A DNA stretch of 28,643 bases from positions 1 through 28,643 of the forward strand of contig CANBQX010000004.1 in the NCBI GenBank assembly GCA_947371775.1, given 5' to 3'. The position numbers and the translations under genes are program-made. This document shows, piece after piece, positions 7,490 through 15,794 of the stretch. The stretch is from Comamonadaceae bacterium (lineage in GTDB: Bacteria > Pseudomonadota > Gammaproteobacteria > Burkholderiales > Burkholderiaceae_C). The notes under the pieces are model-generated. The model was not told the origin of the DNA, did not search any database, and saw only the letters and a list, made by a program, of their open reading frames with translations. Each line of letters opens with the position of its first letter. Position 1 is the first letter of the stretch.

Positions 7490-9367
7490 ATGCAACAAGC
7501 CACCCTGAACCCCTCTGCCCACCCCAGCGTTGCCCTGGTGGGCAACCCCAACTGCGGCAAGACCGCACTCTTTAACTTGCTCACCGGCGCACGCCAAAAG
7601 GTGGCCAACTACGCGGGTGTCACCGTGGAGCGCAAAGTGGGCGCGGCCCGCTTGCCCGATGGCCAGCGCATCTCGGTGGTGGATTTGCCGGGTTCCTACA
7701 GCCTCACACCCGCCACGCCCGACGAACAAGTGATGGTGGAGGTGCTGCAAGGCCGGCGCGCTGGCGAGGACGCGCCCGACGCCATCGTGGCCGTGGTGGA
7801 CGCCACCAATTTGCGGATGAACCTGCGCCTGGTGCTGGAGCTCAAAGGCCTGGGCAAACCCATGGTGGTGGCGCTCAACATGGCCGACGTGGCGCGTGCC
7901 CACGGGCTGGACATTGACGTGGCGCGCCTGCAAGCCGAGCTGGGCTGCCCCGTGGTGGAAACCGTGGCGGTGCAGCACAACGGCCACGCGGCGCTGATGC
8001 AGCAAATTCAAACCCTGCTGGCCACAGCCCCCACGCAGGCAACGGACGCTGCCGCCCGCAGCAGCGCAGAGCTGCAAGGCGAGGTGCGCCGCATCCTGGC
8101 GCTGGTGGCACCCCGTGCGCCGCGCCTGGGACGGTTTCAGCACCGCATTGACGCCGTGGCCATGCACCCGGTGTGGGGCTTGCTGGTGCTGGCGGTGGTG
8201 TTGTTTTTGATTTTTCAGGCGGTGTTCTCGTGGGCGACCTTGCCCATGGACATGATCAAAGAAGCCATGGCGGCGGTGGGCGACGCCATTACCGCGTCCA
8301 TGGACGACGGGCCGCTGCGCAGCCTGTTGGTGGACGGCGTGGTGGCCGGCGTGGGCGGGGTGCTGGTGTTTTTGCCGCAGATTTTGATTTTGTTTTTCTT
8401 TATCTTGCTGCTCGAAGACTCGGGCTACCTGCCGCGCGCCGCGTTTTTGCTGGACAACCTGATGGGCCGGGTGGGCTTGTCGGGCCGGGCGTTCATCCCC
8501 TTGCTCAGCAGCTTTGCCTGCGCCATCCCCGGCATCATGGCCACGCGCACGATTGCCAATTGGCGCGACCGCCTGGCCACCATCATGGTTGCGCCGCTCA
8601 TGACTTGCTCGGCACGCTTGCCGGTGTACGCACTCTTGATCGGCGCCTTTGTGCCCGAGCGCGACGTGGCGGGCATGAGCCTGCGCGGACTCACGCTCTT
8701 TGGCCTCTATGTGGCCGGCGTGGTGTCGGCCATGGCGGTGGCCTGGGTGTTCAAGCGGGTGTGGATGAAGTCGGCCTACCAGCCACTGATGCTGGAGCTG
8801 CCGCCCTACCGCGCGCCCAGCATGCGCAATCTGGTGCAGGGCCTGTGGGAGCGCGCCCGCATCTTTTTGCGCCGGGTGGGCGGCATTATTTTTGCGCTGA
8901 TGGTGGTGCTGTGGTTCCTGGCCACATTCCCATCGCCACCTGCGGGCTGGGACATTTCGCAAGGCCCGGCCATCCAATACAGCGTGGCGGGCATGCTGGG
9001 TCATGCGCTGCAATATGTGTTTGCGCCCATTGGCTTTAACTGGCAAATCTCCATCGCTCTGGTGCCCGGCATGGCGGCGCGCGAGGTGGCGGTGGGCGCT
9101 TTGGGCACGGTGTATTCGCTCTCGGCCGCCGACAGTGGCGTGGCAGAAGCCTTGTCGCCGGTGATTGCCCAGGGCTGGTCGCTGGCCACCGCCTATTCGC
9201 TGCTGGCCTGGTTTGTGTTTGCGCCGCAGTGTTTGTCCACGCTCGCAGTGGTGCGTCGCGAGACCAATTCCTGGCGCTACCCGGCCGTGATGGCGGCGTA
9301 TTTGTTTGGCCTGGCCTATGCCGCATCTTTTGTGACCTACCGCGTGACGCTGTGGCTGGGTGGATAG
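7490..9367 (+). CDS. feoB: Ferrous iron transporter B
   Basis: A 625-aa inner-membrane Fe2+ transporter. The N-terminal G-protein domain shows G1 (GNPNCGKT, residues 18-25), G3 (DLPG, 65-68) and G4 (NMAD, 130-133). From about residue 210 on there are two Gate-type membrane blocks with many hydrophobic helices and the conserved PLLSSFACAIPGIMATRT stretch. It is shorter than the E. coli protein (about 770 aa), as is usual for many betaproteobacterial FeoBs. It is translated after feoA with a 9-base gap and followed 16 bases later by a small CxxC protein. A long open frame antisense to it (7154-9385) is a GC-bias artefact. Confidence 0.97.
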   Translation: MQQATLNPSAHPSVALVGNPNCGKTALFNLLTGARQKVANYAGVTVERKVGAARLPDGQRISVVDLPGSYSLTPATPDEQVMVEVLQGRRAGEDAPDAIVAVVDATNLRMNLRLVLELKGLGKPMVVALNMADVARAHGLDIDVARLQAELGCPVVETVAVQHNGHAALMQQIQTLLATAPTQATDAAARSSAELQGEVRRILALVAPRAPRLGRFQHRIDAVAMHPVWGLLVLAVVLFLIFQAVFSWATLPMDMIKEAMAAVGDAITASMDDGPLRSLLVDGVVAGVGGVLVFLPQILILFFFILLLEDSGYLPRAAFLLDNLMGRVGLSGRAFIPLLSSFACAIPGIMATRTIANWRDRLATIMVAPLMTCSARLPVYALLIGAFVPERDVAGMSLRGLTLFGLYVAGVVSAMAVAWVFKRVWMKSAYQPLMLELPPYRAPSMRNLVQGLWERARIFLRRVGGIIFALMVVLWFLATFPSPPAGWDISQGPAIQYSVAGMLGHALQYVFAPIGFNWQISIALVPGMAAREVAVGALGTVYSLSAADSGVAEALSPVIAQGWSLATAYSLLAWFVFAPQCLSTLAVVRRETNSWRYPAVMAAYLFGLAYAASFVTYRVTLWLGG

Positions 9368-9383
9368 CAAGAGGACACAGGCC

Positions 9384-9659
9384 ATGAACTACCAAACCTC
9401 TGCCGTGGCGGTGCTGGTGGCAGCAAGCTTTGCCTACGCCGCCTGGACCCTGATGCCGCAGCTGCTGCGCGCGGCCTGTGCCAAGCAGTTGCTGCGCTTG
9501 CCTATGCCTGTGGGTTTGCGTGCTCGTTTATTGGCGGCATCCACCGCCAGCGCAGGCTCTGGCTGCTCGGGCTGCGACAAAGCGCCGCCTGCGATTACCG
9601 GTGGGGTACTGACAGCGAAGGCGCAGCCCCTGGTGTTTCATCCCCGCAAGGCCAAGTAG
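9384..9659 (+). CDS. Small membrane-anchored CxxC protein of the feo operon (FeoC-position, DUF6587-like)
   Basis: A 91-aa protein. An N-terminal hydrophobic helix (about residues 5-24) is followed by a basic stretch and a Cys cluster SGCSGCDKA with a CxxC pair in the second half. Small proteins of this build commonly follow feoB in betaproteobacteria (I recall the DUF6587 label; not checked). ATG 9384 is preferred over an upstream in-frame start at 9360 because AGAGGA lies about 8 bases before it and the upstream option overlaps feoB. The Cys pair may bind iron or sense redox state, but no activity is known to me. It ends 18 bases from the convergent tolA; no clear terminator is visible. Confidence 0.8.
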   Translation: MNYQTSAVAVLVAASFAYAAWTLMPQLLRAACAKQLLRLPMPVGLRARLLAASTASAGSGCSGCDKAPPAITGGVLTAKAQPLVFHPRKAK

Positions 9660-9677
9660 GCGCTTCGCGTTTTTCGT

Positions 9678-10658
9678 TCAGCGGGGCTTGGGCTCCAGCG
9701 CGATGGTCATGGGCGAGGGCACACGGCCGTTTTCGTCACGCGGCAGCTTGGCGGTTTTAAGGATGGCGTTGTAGGCCGTTTCGTCCCAATAGGCGTCGCC
9801 GCTCTTTTTGCGCAGCTTGGCGCTCAGCACATTGCCGGTGGCGTCGGTGTACACGTCGTATTCCACCGACGGGTTGCCCGCAATTTCTTTGAGCTGCGTG
9901 ATGTTGCGTCGAATCTCGGCCGCCACTTTGGCACCGTAGCTGGCGGTGGGTGCGGCACTTTGGGCGGCACTGCCTTTGGAGTTGTCGTCGCCATTGCCCA
10001 TAGCGGCACCTGCAAGGCGCAATGCGCGCTCTTTGGCCTCTTTGCGGCGCTGCTCACTTTGGGCGGCTTCTTCGGCGGCTTGCTGGGCTTCTTTTTTGCG
10101 CTGGGCTTCGGCTGCTTTTTCTTCTTTCAGGCGCTTCTCTTCTTTCAAGCGCTTCTCGGCCTTTAGTTTGTCGTCCTTCAGCTTCTCTTCTTTGAGCTTG
10201 TCTTCCTTCAGCTTGGCGGCTTTGTCTTTTTCTAGTTGCAAAGCGGCCTTGGCCTTGGCTTGCTCCAGCTCTTGTTTCTTCTTGGCCTCTTGCAGGGCTT
10301 TTTTCTTTTCCAGGGCAATGTCAGCCGGCTTGGGCGGCGGCTCGGCGGCCGGTGGTGGTGGCGCGGGTTTCACGGCGGGCTGCGGGGCGGGTACCGGTTT
10401 GGGTGTGGGGGCTATCGGCGTTTCGACTTCGGTCACCTCCGGCACGGGCTCGGGTGCAAGGGGCGCCGCCTCAGTGGGCACTTGCGCCCACAGCTCGGCG
10501 GCGAATGTCACGGGTTCAGGCGCACTTTGGCGCCACTGCACTGCAAACGACAAGGCCAAGACCAGCAGGGCGTGCGCAAACAGCGCCATCGTCACCGCCC
10601 GGCCCAAGCCCGGCGTGGGGGGCGGCATGAAGGCGTCGCGGGCGAGGGCCGTGGACAT
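9678..10658 (-). CDS. tolA: Cell envelope integrity protein TolA (TonB-like C-terminus)
   Basis: A 326-aa protein with a cytoplasmic N-terminus, one membrane helix (about 20-40), a Pro-rich segment (about 65-112), a highly charged Lys/Glu/Ala helix region (about 115-215) and a C-terminal TolA/TonB-like domain (about 243-326, with SVEYDVYTDATGNVLSAKL). It links the TolQR motor in the inner membrane to the outer membrane. The charged region holds tandem five- and six-residue repeats at 149-181. It is the last gene of tolQRA, 8 bases after tolR. tolB and pal are not adjacent downstream, as the neighbour is the convergent feo operon. Confidence 0.93.
   Translation of the reverse strand: MSTALARDAFMPPPTPGLGRAVTMALFAHALLVLALSFAVQWRQSAPEPVTFAAELWAQVPTEAAPLAPEPVPEVTEVETPIAPTPKPVPAPQPAVKPAPPPPAAEPPPKPADIALEKKKALQEAKKKQELEQAKAKAALQLEKDKAAKLKEDKLKEEKLKDDKLKAEKRLKEEKRLKEEKAAEAQRKKEAQQAAEEAAQSEQRRKEAKERALRLAGAAMGNGDDNSKGSAAQSAAPTASYGAKVAAEIRRNITQLKEIAGNPSVEYDVYTDATGNVLSAKLRKKSGDAYWDETAYNAILKTAKLPRDENGRVPSPMTIALEPKPR
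10116..10214 (-). repeat. Short tandem repeats coding for Lys/Glu-rich LKxxK units in tolA
   Basis: TolA residues 149-181 consist of consecutive units KLKED, KLKEE, KLKDD, KLKAE, KRLKEE, KRLKEE. At DNA level these are near-repeats of 15-18 bases, such as the CTTCTCTTCTTT-type segments on the plus strand. Such repeats may vary in copy number among strains and lengthen the charged rod that spans the periplasm. Confidence 0.7.
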
Positions 10659-10666
10659 TTGGCGTG

Positions 10667-11101
<435 letters not shown>

Positions 11102-11145
11102 ATCGGGCTCCTAAGTGGTTGCAAGAGGGAGGCGCTTCAGTCAGC

Positions 11146-11844
11146 TCAACGCGGCGCAGCCGGGCTGGCTTGTGCGCTTACATTGCGCTGCAAGATGTTG
11201 GAGAACTCTTCAATAAAGGTTTCGTGCTGGATGGCAATGCGGTCTAGGTCACGGGCAAAGCGGTTGTAGGCGATCACCGCAGGGATAGCGGCAAACAAGC
11301 CGATGGCGGTGGCCACCAAAGCCTCCGCAATACCAGGCGCCACGGTAGCCAGCGTGACCTGCTGCAAAGACGCCAAGCCGGTAAACGCATGCATGATGCC
11401 CCACACCGTGCCAAACAAACCCACATAGGGCGAGACGGAGCCGACCGAGGCGAGGAAGGAGAGGTTGCTTTCCACCTCGTCCATTTCGCGCTGAAAGCTG
11501 GCGCGCATGGCGCGGCGCGCGCCGTCCATCAGCGTGCCCACATCGCTCACGCGGCGCTCCCGCAGTTTTTGAAACTCGCGCATGCCGCTGGCAAATATGC
11601 GCTCCATGGGGCCGGAGTTTTGCGCCTTGGCGGCGGCTGTGGTGTACAGCTCGTTCAGGCTGGCGCCGGACCAGAACTCTTTCTCAAAGGTTTCGTTGTG
11701 CGCTTTGACACGCTTGATCGCAAACAGCTTGCGAAAAATGGCCGACCAGCTGGCCAGTGACACCAGCATCAGCAGGGCCATCACAATTTGCACCACCACG
11801 CTGGCGTGCATCACGAGTTGGAGGATGTTCAGGTCTTGGTTCAT
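11146..11844 (-). CDS. tolQ: TolQ, MotA/TolQ/ExbB proton-channel subunit
   Basis: A 232-aa protein with three membrane helices: about 12-35, about 135-158 (within SVSPYVGLFGTVWGIMHAF), and about 172-195 (GIAEALVATAIGLFAAIPAV). The latter two segments are diagnostic for the MotA/TolQ/ExbB family. It assembles with TolR in the inner membrane as a proton channel. The run tolQ-tolR-tolA is conserved; here it follows an aminotransferase gene by 42 bases rather than ybgC. The ribosome-binding site is weak. Confidence 0.95.
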   Translation of the reverse strand: MNQDLNILQLVMHASVVVQIVMALLMLVSLASWSAIFRKLFAIKRVKAHNETFEKEFWSGASLNELYTTAAAKAQNSGPMERIFASGMREFQKLRERRVSDVGTLMDGARRAMRASFQREMDEVESNLSFLASVGSVSPYVGLFGTVWGIMHAFTGLASLQQVTLATVAPGIAEALVATAIGLFAAIPAVIAYNRFARDLDRIAIQHETFIEEFSNILQRNVSAQASPAAPR

Positions 11845-11886
11845 GGGAAAGAGGCCTATGTTTTCACTGAAAGTGGAGGGTGCGGC

Positions 11887-13071
11887 TCAGGCCAGCATTT
11901 TTTGCAGGCGGGCAATCGCGGTTTGCAATTGCGCCATGGAGCTCGCCGTAGAAAAGCGCACAAATTTTGCTGTCTGGTCGGTGCCAAAGTCGCGCCCCGG
12001 GGTGACGGCCACATGGGCTTGCTGCATCACCGCAAACGCAAAGTCCCAGCTGTCTTTGATGCCAAGGCGCGCGCACACCGCCGAGCAATCGGCCCAGGCG
12101 TAAAACGCGCCATCGGGCACCACCGGCACGTCCAGCCCCAGGCTTTGCAGTGCAGGCACAAAGTAGTCGCGCCGGGCTTTGAATTCGGCGCGGCGGGCCT
12201 CGTACAGCGCAATGCTCTCGGGCGCAAAGCAGGCCAGCGCAGCGTGCTGCGCAATGGTGCTGGGGCAAATAAACAGGTTTTGTGCGAGCCGCTCAATCAC
12301 CGGCACCAGCGGCTCGGGCACCACCAGCCAGCCCAGGCGCCAGCCGGTCATATTGAAGTACTTGCTAAAGCTGTTGATGCTGATGATGTTGTCGTCAATG
12401 GCCAGAGCGGTCTGACCAAAGCGCGCGTCGTAGCTCAGGGGCAGGTAGATCTCGTCCACCATCGTGATGCCGCCCTTGGCCTTGACCACGCCGTGGATGC
12501 GGCGCAGCTCGGACGGGTCAATCGAGCTGCCTGTGGGGTTCGAGGGCGATGCCAGCAGCACGCCGCGTGTGCGGGGCCCCCAGGCCGCTTGCACCTGGTC
12601 GGCGCTGAGCTGAAAGCGTTGCGCAGCCGTGGTGGGAATGAGCACCGCGCGCCCGTCGGCGGCGCTCACAAAATGCCGGTTGCAGGGATAGCTGGGGTCG
12701 GGCATGAGCACTTCATCGCCCGCATTGATCAGCGCCAGACAGGCCAGTTGCAATGCGGCCGACGCGCCTGCGGTGACCACAATCCGGCTGGCTGGCACAT
12801 TCACGCCGAAACGGCTGCTGTACCAGGCGCTGATGTGTTCACGCAGTGCGGGCAGGCCCGTGGCCTGGGTGTACTGGCTGTGGCCGTGCTCAATGGCACG
12901 CTGTGCGGCGGCTTGGACCAGCGGGGGCGCAGTGAAGTCAGGCTCGCCGATGTTCAAAAACACCATGGGCGTGTCACTGTGCGCCAAGCTGCGCGCCATC
13001 TCAGAAGCGGCCTTGGCCACTTCCATCACATAAAAGGGCTCGATGTTTTGCGCGCGGTGCGAGATCTGCAT
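11887..13071 (-). CDS. Pyridoxal-phosphate aminotransferase, class I/II (aspartate-aminotransferase fold)
   Basis: A 394-aa protein, normal for the family. The PLP lysine is K237 in SFSKYFNMTGWRLGW. The cofactor-binding SNPTG lies at 177-181, D206 lies in MVDEIY, and the substrate Arg near the end lies in KFVRFS. The N-terminal LNIGEPDF is typical of aminotransferases related to aspartate, alanine and similar amino acids. The amino-acid substrate cannot be read from the sequence. It lies 12 bases after nusB, in the middle of the minus-strand block, probably as part of the same transcript. Confidence 0.92.
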   Translation of the reverse strand: MQISHRAQNIEPFYVMEVAKAASEMARSLAHSDTPMVFLNIGEPDFTAPPLVQAAAQRAIEHGHSQYTQATGLPALREHISAWYSSRFGVNVPASRIVVTAGASAALQLACLALINAGDEVLMPDPSYPCNRHFVSAADGRAVLIPTTAAQRFQLSADQVQAAWGPRTRGVLLASPSNPTGSSIDPSELRRIHGVVKAKGGITMVDEIYLPLSYDARFGQTALAIDDNIISINSFSKYFNMTGWRLGWLVVPEPLVPVIERLAQNLFICPSTIAQHAALACFAPESIALYEARRAEFKARRDYFVPALQSLGLDVPVVPDGAFYAWADCSAVCARLGIKDSWDFAFAVMQQAHVAVTPGRDFGTDQTAKFVRFSTASSMAQLQTAIARLQKMLA

Positions 13072-13083
13072 AGGCGCTATAGG

Positions 13084-13617
13084 CTAGTCGGCGGCAGGCT
13101 TGGCAGCGCGATCGGCTTGCACTTCGGGGCCGCGCAGCTCGGGCGCCAGGCCGTTGAGCACGGCGTTGACGTACTTGAAGCCGTCGGTGCCACCAAACTC
13201 TTTGGCCAATTCAATGCACTCATTGAGCACCACGCGCCAGGGCACGTCCGGGCAATGCTGCATCTCGTAGACGCCAATCCACATGACCGCGTGCTCGATG
13301 GGCGAGATTTCGCTCATGGGGCGGTCCAGGCGCGTCAAGATCAAGGCGTCCAGCGCATCGGCATGGTCAATGCAACCGTGCAGCAAGGCGTCAAAGTGGG
13401 CCGCGTCGGCCCTGTTGAAACCGGCCAGGTCGCGGGTGAAGGTGTCAATGTCGGCGGCGGTGTTTTTACCCACCAGGCGCTGGTACAGGGCTTGGACGGC
13501 AAATTCGCGGGCGCGGCTGCGGGCATTTTTGCTGCCGGCTTTGCGCGCACCGGTGCTGGTCAGGCCCACGCGGGACTGGCGGGGCGGGCGGGCGCTGGCG
13601 GCGGGGGAGTCGGTCAT
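13084..13617 (-). CDS. nusB: Transcription antitermination factor NusB
   Basis: A 177-aa protein, longer than the E. coli one (139 aa). It has a basic, low-complexity N-terminal extension of about 30 residues, then the all-helical NusB domain: SRAREFAVQALYQ at about 33-45, ISPIEHAVMWIGVYEM and the closing VLNECIELAKEFGGTDGFKYVNAVLNGL. It binds boxA RNA with S10/NusE in antitermination of rRNA operons. The start ATG shares one base with the ribH stop (TAATG), so the two are translationally coupled. ribH-nusB adjacency is widespread. Confidence 0.97.
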   Translation of the reverse strand: MTDSPAASARPPRQSRVGLTSTGARKAGSKNARSRAREFAVQALYQRLVGKNTAADIDTFTRDLAGFNRADAAHFDALLHGCIDHADALDALILTRLDRPMSEISPIEHAVMWIGVYEMQHCPDVPWRVVLNECIELAKEFGGTDGFKYVNAVLNGLAPELRGPEVQADRAAKPAAD

Positions 13618-14090
13618 TACACAGTTTCCAAAAAATTGGCCATTTCAACGGCCACACGGGCGGCGTCACGCCCTTTGTCGGTCTGGCGGGCCACGGCCTG
13701 CTCCATGTTTTCCACGGTCAGGATGGCGTTGGCAATCGGCATTTGGCTGTCCAGCGCCACGCGGGTCACGGCGGCGCCCGACTCGTTGGCCACCAGCTCA
13801 AAGTGGTAGGTCTCGCCGCGAATAATGCAGCCCAGCGCAATCAGCGCGTCGTAGCGGTTTTTTTCGGCCAGGGCTTGCAAGGCGGTGGCTACTTCCAAGG
13901 CGCCCGGCACGGTGAAGTGGTGGATGTCACGATCGGCCACGCCCAGGCTCAGCAACTCGTCTTTGCAGGCGGCTGCCAGTGCGTCGGTGACGCTGGCATT
14001 GAAGCGCGCTTGCACGATACCGACCCGCAGCTGCTTGCCGTCCATGCGCTTGTCGCTGTCGTCCACTTTGCCTTTGTCTGCGCCGAACAT
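13617..14090 (-). CDS. ribH: 6,7-dimethyl-8-ribityllumazine synthase
   Basis: A 157-aa protein that condenses 5-amino-6-ribitylaminouracil with 3,4-dihydroxy-2-butanone 4-phosphate, the penultimate step of riboflavin synthesis. Conserved segments are VGIVQARFNASVTDAL, HHFTVPGALEVATALQAL and IALGCIIRGETYHFELV, which contain the substrate-binding and catalytic residues. AAAGGA stands 7 bases before the ATG. It lies 31 bases after ribBA, which supplies the butanone phosphate substrate, and overlaps nusB by one base. Confidence 0.97.
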   Translation of the reverse strand: MFGADKGKVDDSDKRMDGKQLRVGIVQARFNASVTDALAAACKDELLSLGVADRDIHHFTVPGALEVATALQALAEKNRYDALIALGCIIRGETYHFELVANESGAAVTRVALDSQMPIANAILTVENMEQAVARQTDKGRDAARVAVEMANFLETV

Positions 14091-14121
14091 GGGGTTTCCT
14101 TTGGGTGATGAATTGAAAAGC

Positions 14122-15258
14122 TCAGGCGCCGTTGGCGCTGAGGTAGCCGACGGTCTCTAAGCCGTAGCCGGTCAAACTGGGCATGCGACGGGGGCTGCCC
14201 ATCAAACGCATTTTGTGCACGCCACACAGACGCAAAATTTGGGCGCCTACGCCATAGGTGCGCAGGTCCATGCGGCCGCGCTCGGGCGCGTGGGCGGGGC
14301 GGGCTGTGCCGTCAAACTGGGCCAGCAGTTGCTCCCCAGTCTCGCCGCAGTTGAGCAGCACCACGACGCCCCGGCCTTCGTGGGCGATGTGGGCCAGCGC
14401 AGCGTCCAGGCTCCAGGAGTGCAGCGAGCGGCCGGTCTCGAGCGCGTCGAGCACCGACAGCGGCTCATGGACGCGCGCCGGTACCACCTCGTCGGCGGCC
14501 CATTCGCCCTTGACCAGCGCCAGGTGCACGCCGTGGCCGGTGGTGTCTTGAAAAATGTGGGCCGTAAAGTCGCCCGCCGCGGTTTTGAAGGGGCGGCTGC
14601 CTTTGCGCGCCACCAGCGAATCGACCTGGCTGCGGTAGGCAATCAGGTCGGCGATGGTGCCGATCTTCAGGCCATGTTCGGCGGCAAACAGCTGCAAATC
14701 CGGCAGACGGGCCATGGTGCCGTCGTCTTTCATGATCTCGCAAATGACCGACGCGGGGCTGCATCCGGCCATGGCGGCGAGGTCGCAACCGGCTTCGGTG
14801 TGGCCTGCGCGCATCAGCACGCCACCGTCCACCGCCTGCAGCGGAAAGATATGGCCGGGCTGCACCAGGTCCGAGGGCACGGCGTTGGGCGCTACGGCCG
14901 CTTGCACGGTGCGCGAGCGGTCGGCGGCCGAGATGCCGGTGGTCACGCCTTCGGCGGCTTCAATGGAAACGGTAAAGGCCGTGCCTTTTTTGTCGCCATT
15001 GCGCGCCGTCATGGGCGGGAGCTGGAGCAGTTCGCAGCGTGCGCGGCTCAGGGTCAGGCAGATCAGGCCGCGGCCGAAGCGGGCCATGAAGTTGATGGCC
15101 TCCGGCGTGACATGGTCGGCCGCCAATACCAGGTCGCCTTCGTTTTCGCGGTCTTCTTCGTCCACCAGGATCACGATTTTGCCGGCGCGCATGTCAGCAA
15201 CGATCTCTTGCACCGACGAAATGGCCACAGGCTGGGTGGGGGTGGGGGAGGCAGTCAT
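14122..15258 (-). CDS. ribBA: 3,4-dihydroxy-2-butanone 4-phosphate synthase with degenerate GTP cyclohydrolase II domain
   Basis: A 378-aa protein. The N-terminal RibB domain (about 15-215) is intact: VDEEDRENEGDLVLAAD (32-48) and HTEAGCDLAAMAG (153-165). It makes dihydroxybutanone phosphate from ribulose 5-phosphate. The C-terminal domain (about 225-378) keeps the GCHII fold end (DLRTYGVGAQILRLCGV) but has no Cys between 173 and 304. So the three zinc-binding cysteines (C-x10-C-x-C) are missing, and the RQEGRGIGL-type segment is also lost. Cyclohydrolase activity is therefore unlikely; a separate RibA is expected elsewhere. Start: ATG 15258, although a TTG directly precedes it. No FMN riboswitch is recognised upstream. 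Confidence 0.93.
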   Translation of the reverse strand: MTASPTPTQPVAISSVQEIVADMRAGKIVILVDEEDRENEGDLVLAADHVTPEAINFMARFGRGLICLTLSRARCELLQLPPMTARNGDKKGTAFTVSIEAAEGVTTGISAADRSRTVQAAVAPNAVPSDLVQPGHIFPLQAVDGGVLMRAGHTEAGCDLAAMAGCSPASVICEIMKDDGTMARLPDLQLFAAEHGLKIGTIADLIAYRSQVDSLVARKGSRPFKTAAGDFTAHIFQDTTGHGVHLALVKGEWAADEVVPARVHEPLSVLDALETGRSLHSWSLDAALAHIAHEGRGVVVLLNCGETGEQLLAQFDGTARPAHAPERGRMDLRTYGVGAQILRLCGVHKMRLMGSPRRMPSLTGYGLETVGYLSANGA

Positions 15259-15352
15259 CAAGCAACTTTCACAAATTCAGGGGGAAATTCCGGGGTGAAT
15301 TTCTGCCGCTATTGCAGCCCCTGATTATCGCCGCTTTGCGGGGGCGGACGCT

Positions 15353-15757
15353 TTAGTCGTCGATGGACGCGCTCCAGCGCGCATTCAGGCCTTTTTGCAG
15401 GTCACGGCGGTCGCGTTTGGTGGGCCTGCCGTGGGCAATGGCCAGGGCCGGTTCGGTGTGCAGACGCCGCTGCTCGGCGGCCTGGGCGCGCTCCGCAATA
15501 CTTTGGGCGGTTTCCTCGTACAGGGTTTGCGCCACCGGTGCCGATCCGCGCGTGCCGCTGATGCCTTTGACCACCACGGTGCGTTTCACGCTGGCCTGCC
15601 AAAGCACCACCGTGTCGCCGATGCGCACTTCGCGCGAGGGCTTCACGTCTTGCTGGCCGATTTGCACCCGGCCCTTGCCCACCTCGTCGGTGGCCAAAGA
15701 CCGGGTTTTGTAAAAGCGTGCGGCCCAAAGCCACTTGTCGATGCGGATGCTGTCCAT
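15353..15757 (-). CDS. hslR: S4-domain RNA-binding protein, HslR (Hsp15) family
   Basis: A 134-aa protein. The N-terminal S4 fold reads IRIDKWLWAARFYKTRSLA and later VQIGQQDVKPSREVRIGDTV, the classic alphaL motif. The tail is basic (RPTKRDRRDLQK). The E. coli homologue Hsp15 binds 50S subunits carrying stalled nascent chains. AGGA lies about 7 bases before the ATG. It sits between the TRAP transporter genes (37 bases downstream of dctM) and ribBA (94 bases further on) on the same strand. Confidence 0.92.
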   Translation of the reverse strand: MDSIRIDKWLWAARFYKTRSLATDEVGKGRVQIGQQDVKPSREVRIGDTVVLWQASVKRTVVVKGISGTRGSAPVAQTLYEETAQSIAERAQAAEQRRLHTEPALAIAHGRPTKRDRRDLQKGLNARWSASIDD

Positions 15758-15794
15758 GCAGTGATCCTAGCGCCAAGGGCCATGGTCACCGGCC

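Noticed and set aside
7154..9385. 743-codon open frame antisense to feoA-feoB
   Set aside because: It covers two well-recognised genes. Its translation is rich in His, Gln, Arg and Gly with no family pattern, as expected from the antisense of GC-rich codons.
9660..9677. Bidirectional terminator between the feo operon and tolA
   Set aside because: Only a 3-bp stem before a T-run (CGCTTCGCGTTTTT at about 9661-9674) is visible, too weak to call.
11788..13809. 673-codon plus-strand open frame across the aminotransferase and nusB
   Set aside because: Antisense shadow of recognised genes with the same His/Gln/Gly/Arg composition bias.
15262..15352. FMN riboswitch upstream of ribBA
   Set aside because: A short inverted repeat (GAAATTC 15284-15290 / GAATTTC 15297-15303) superficially recalls the RFN element. 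But the spacer is only about 90 bases, and the conserved RFN helices are not recognisable.
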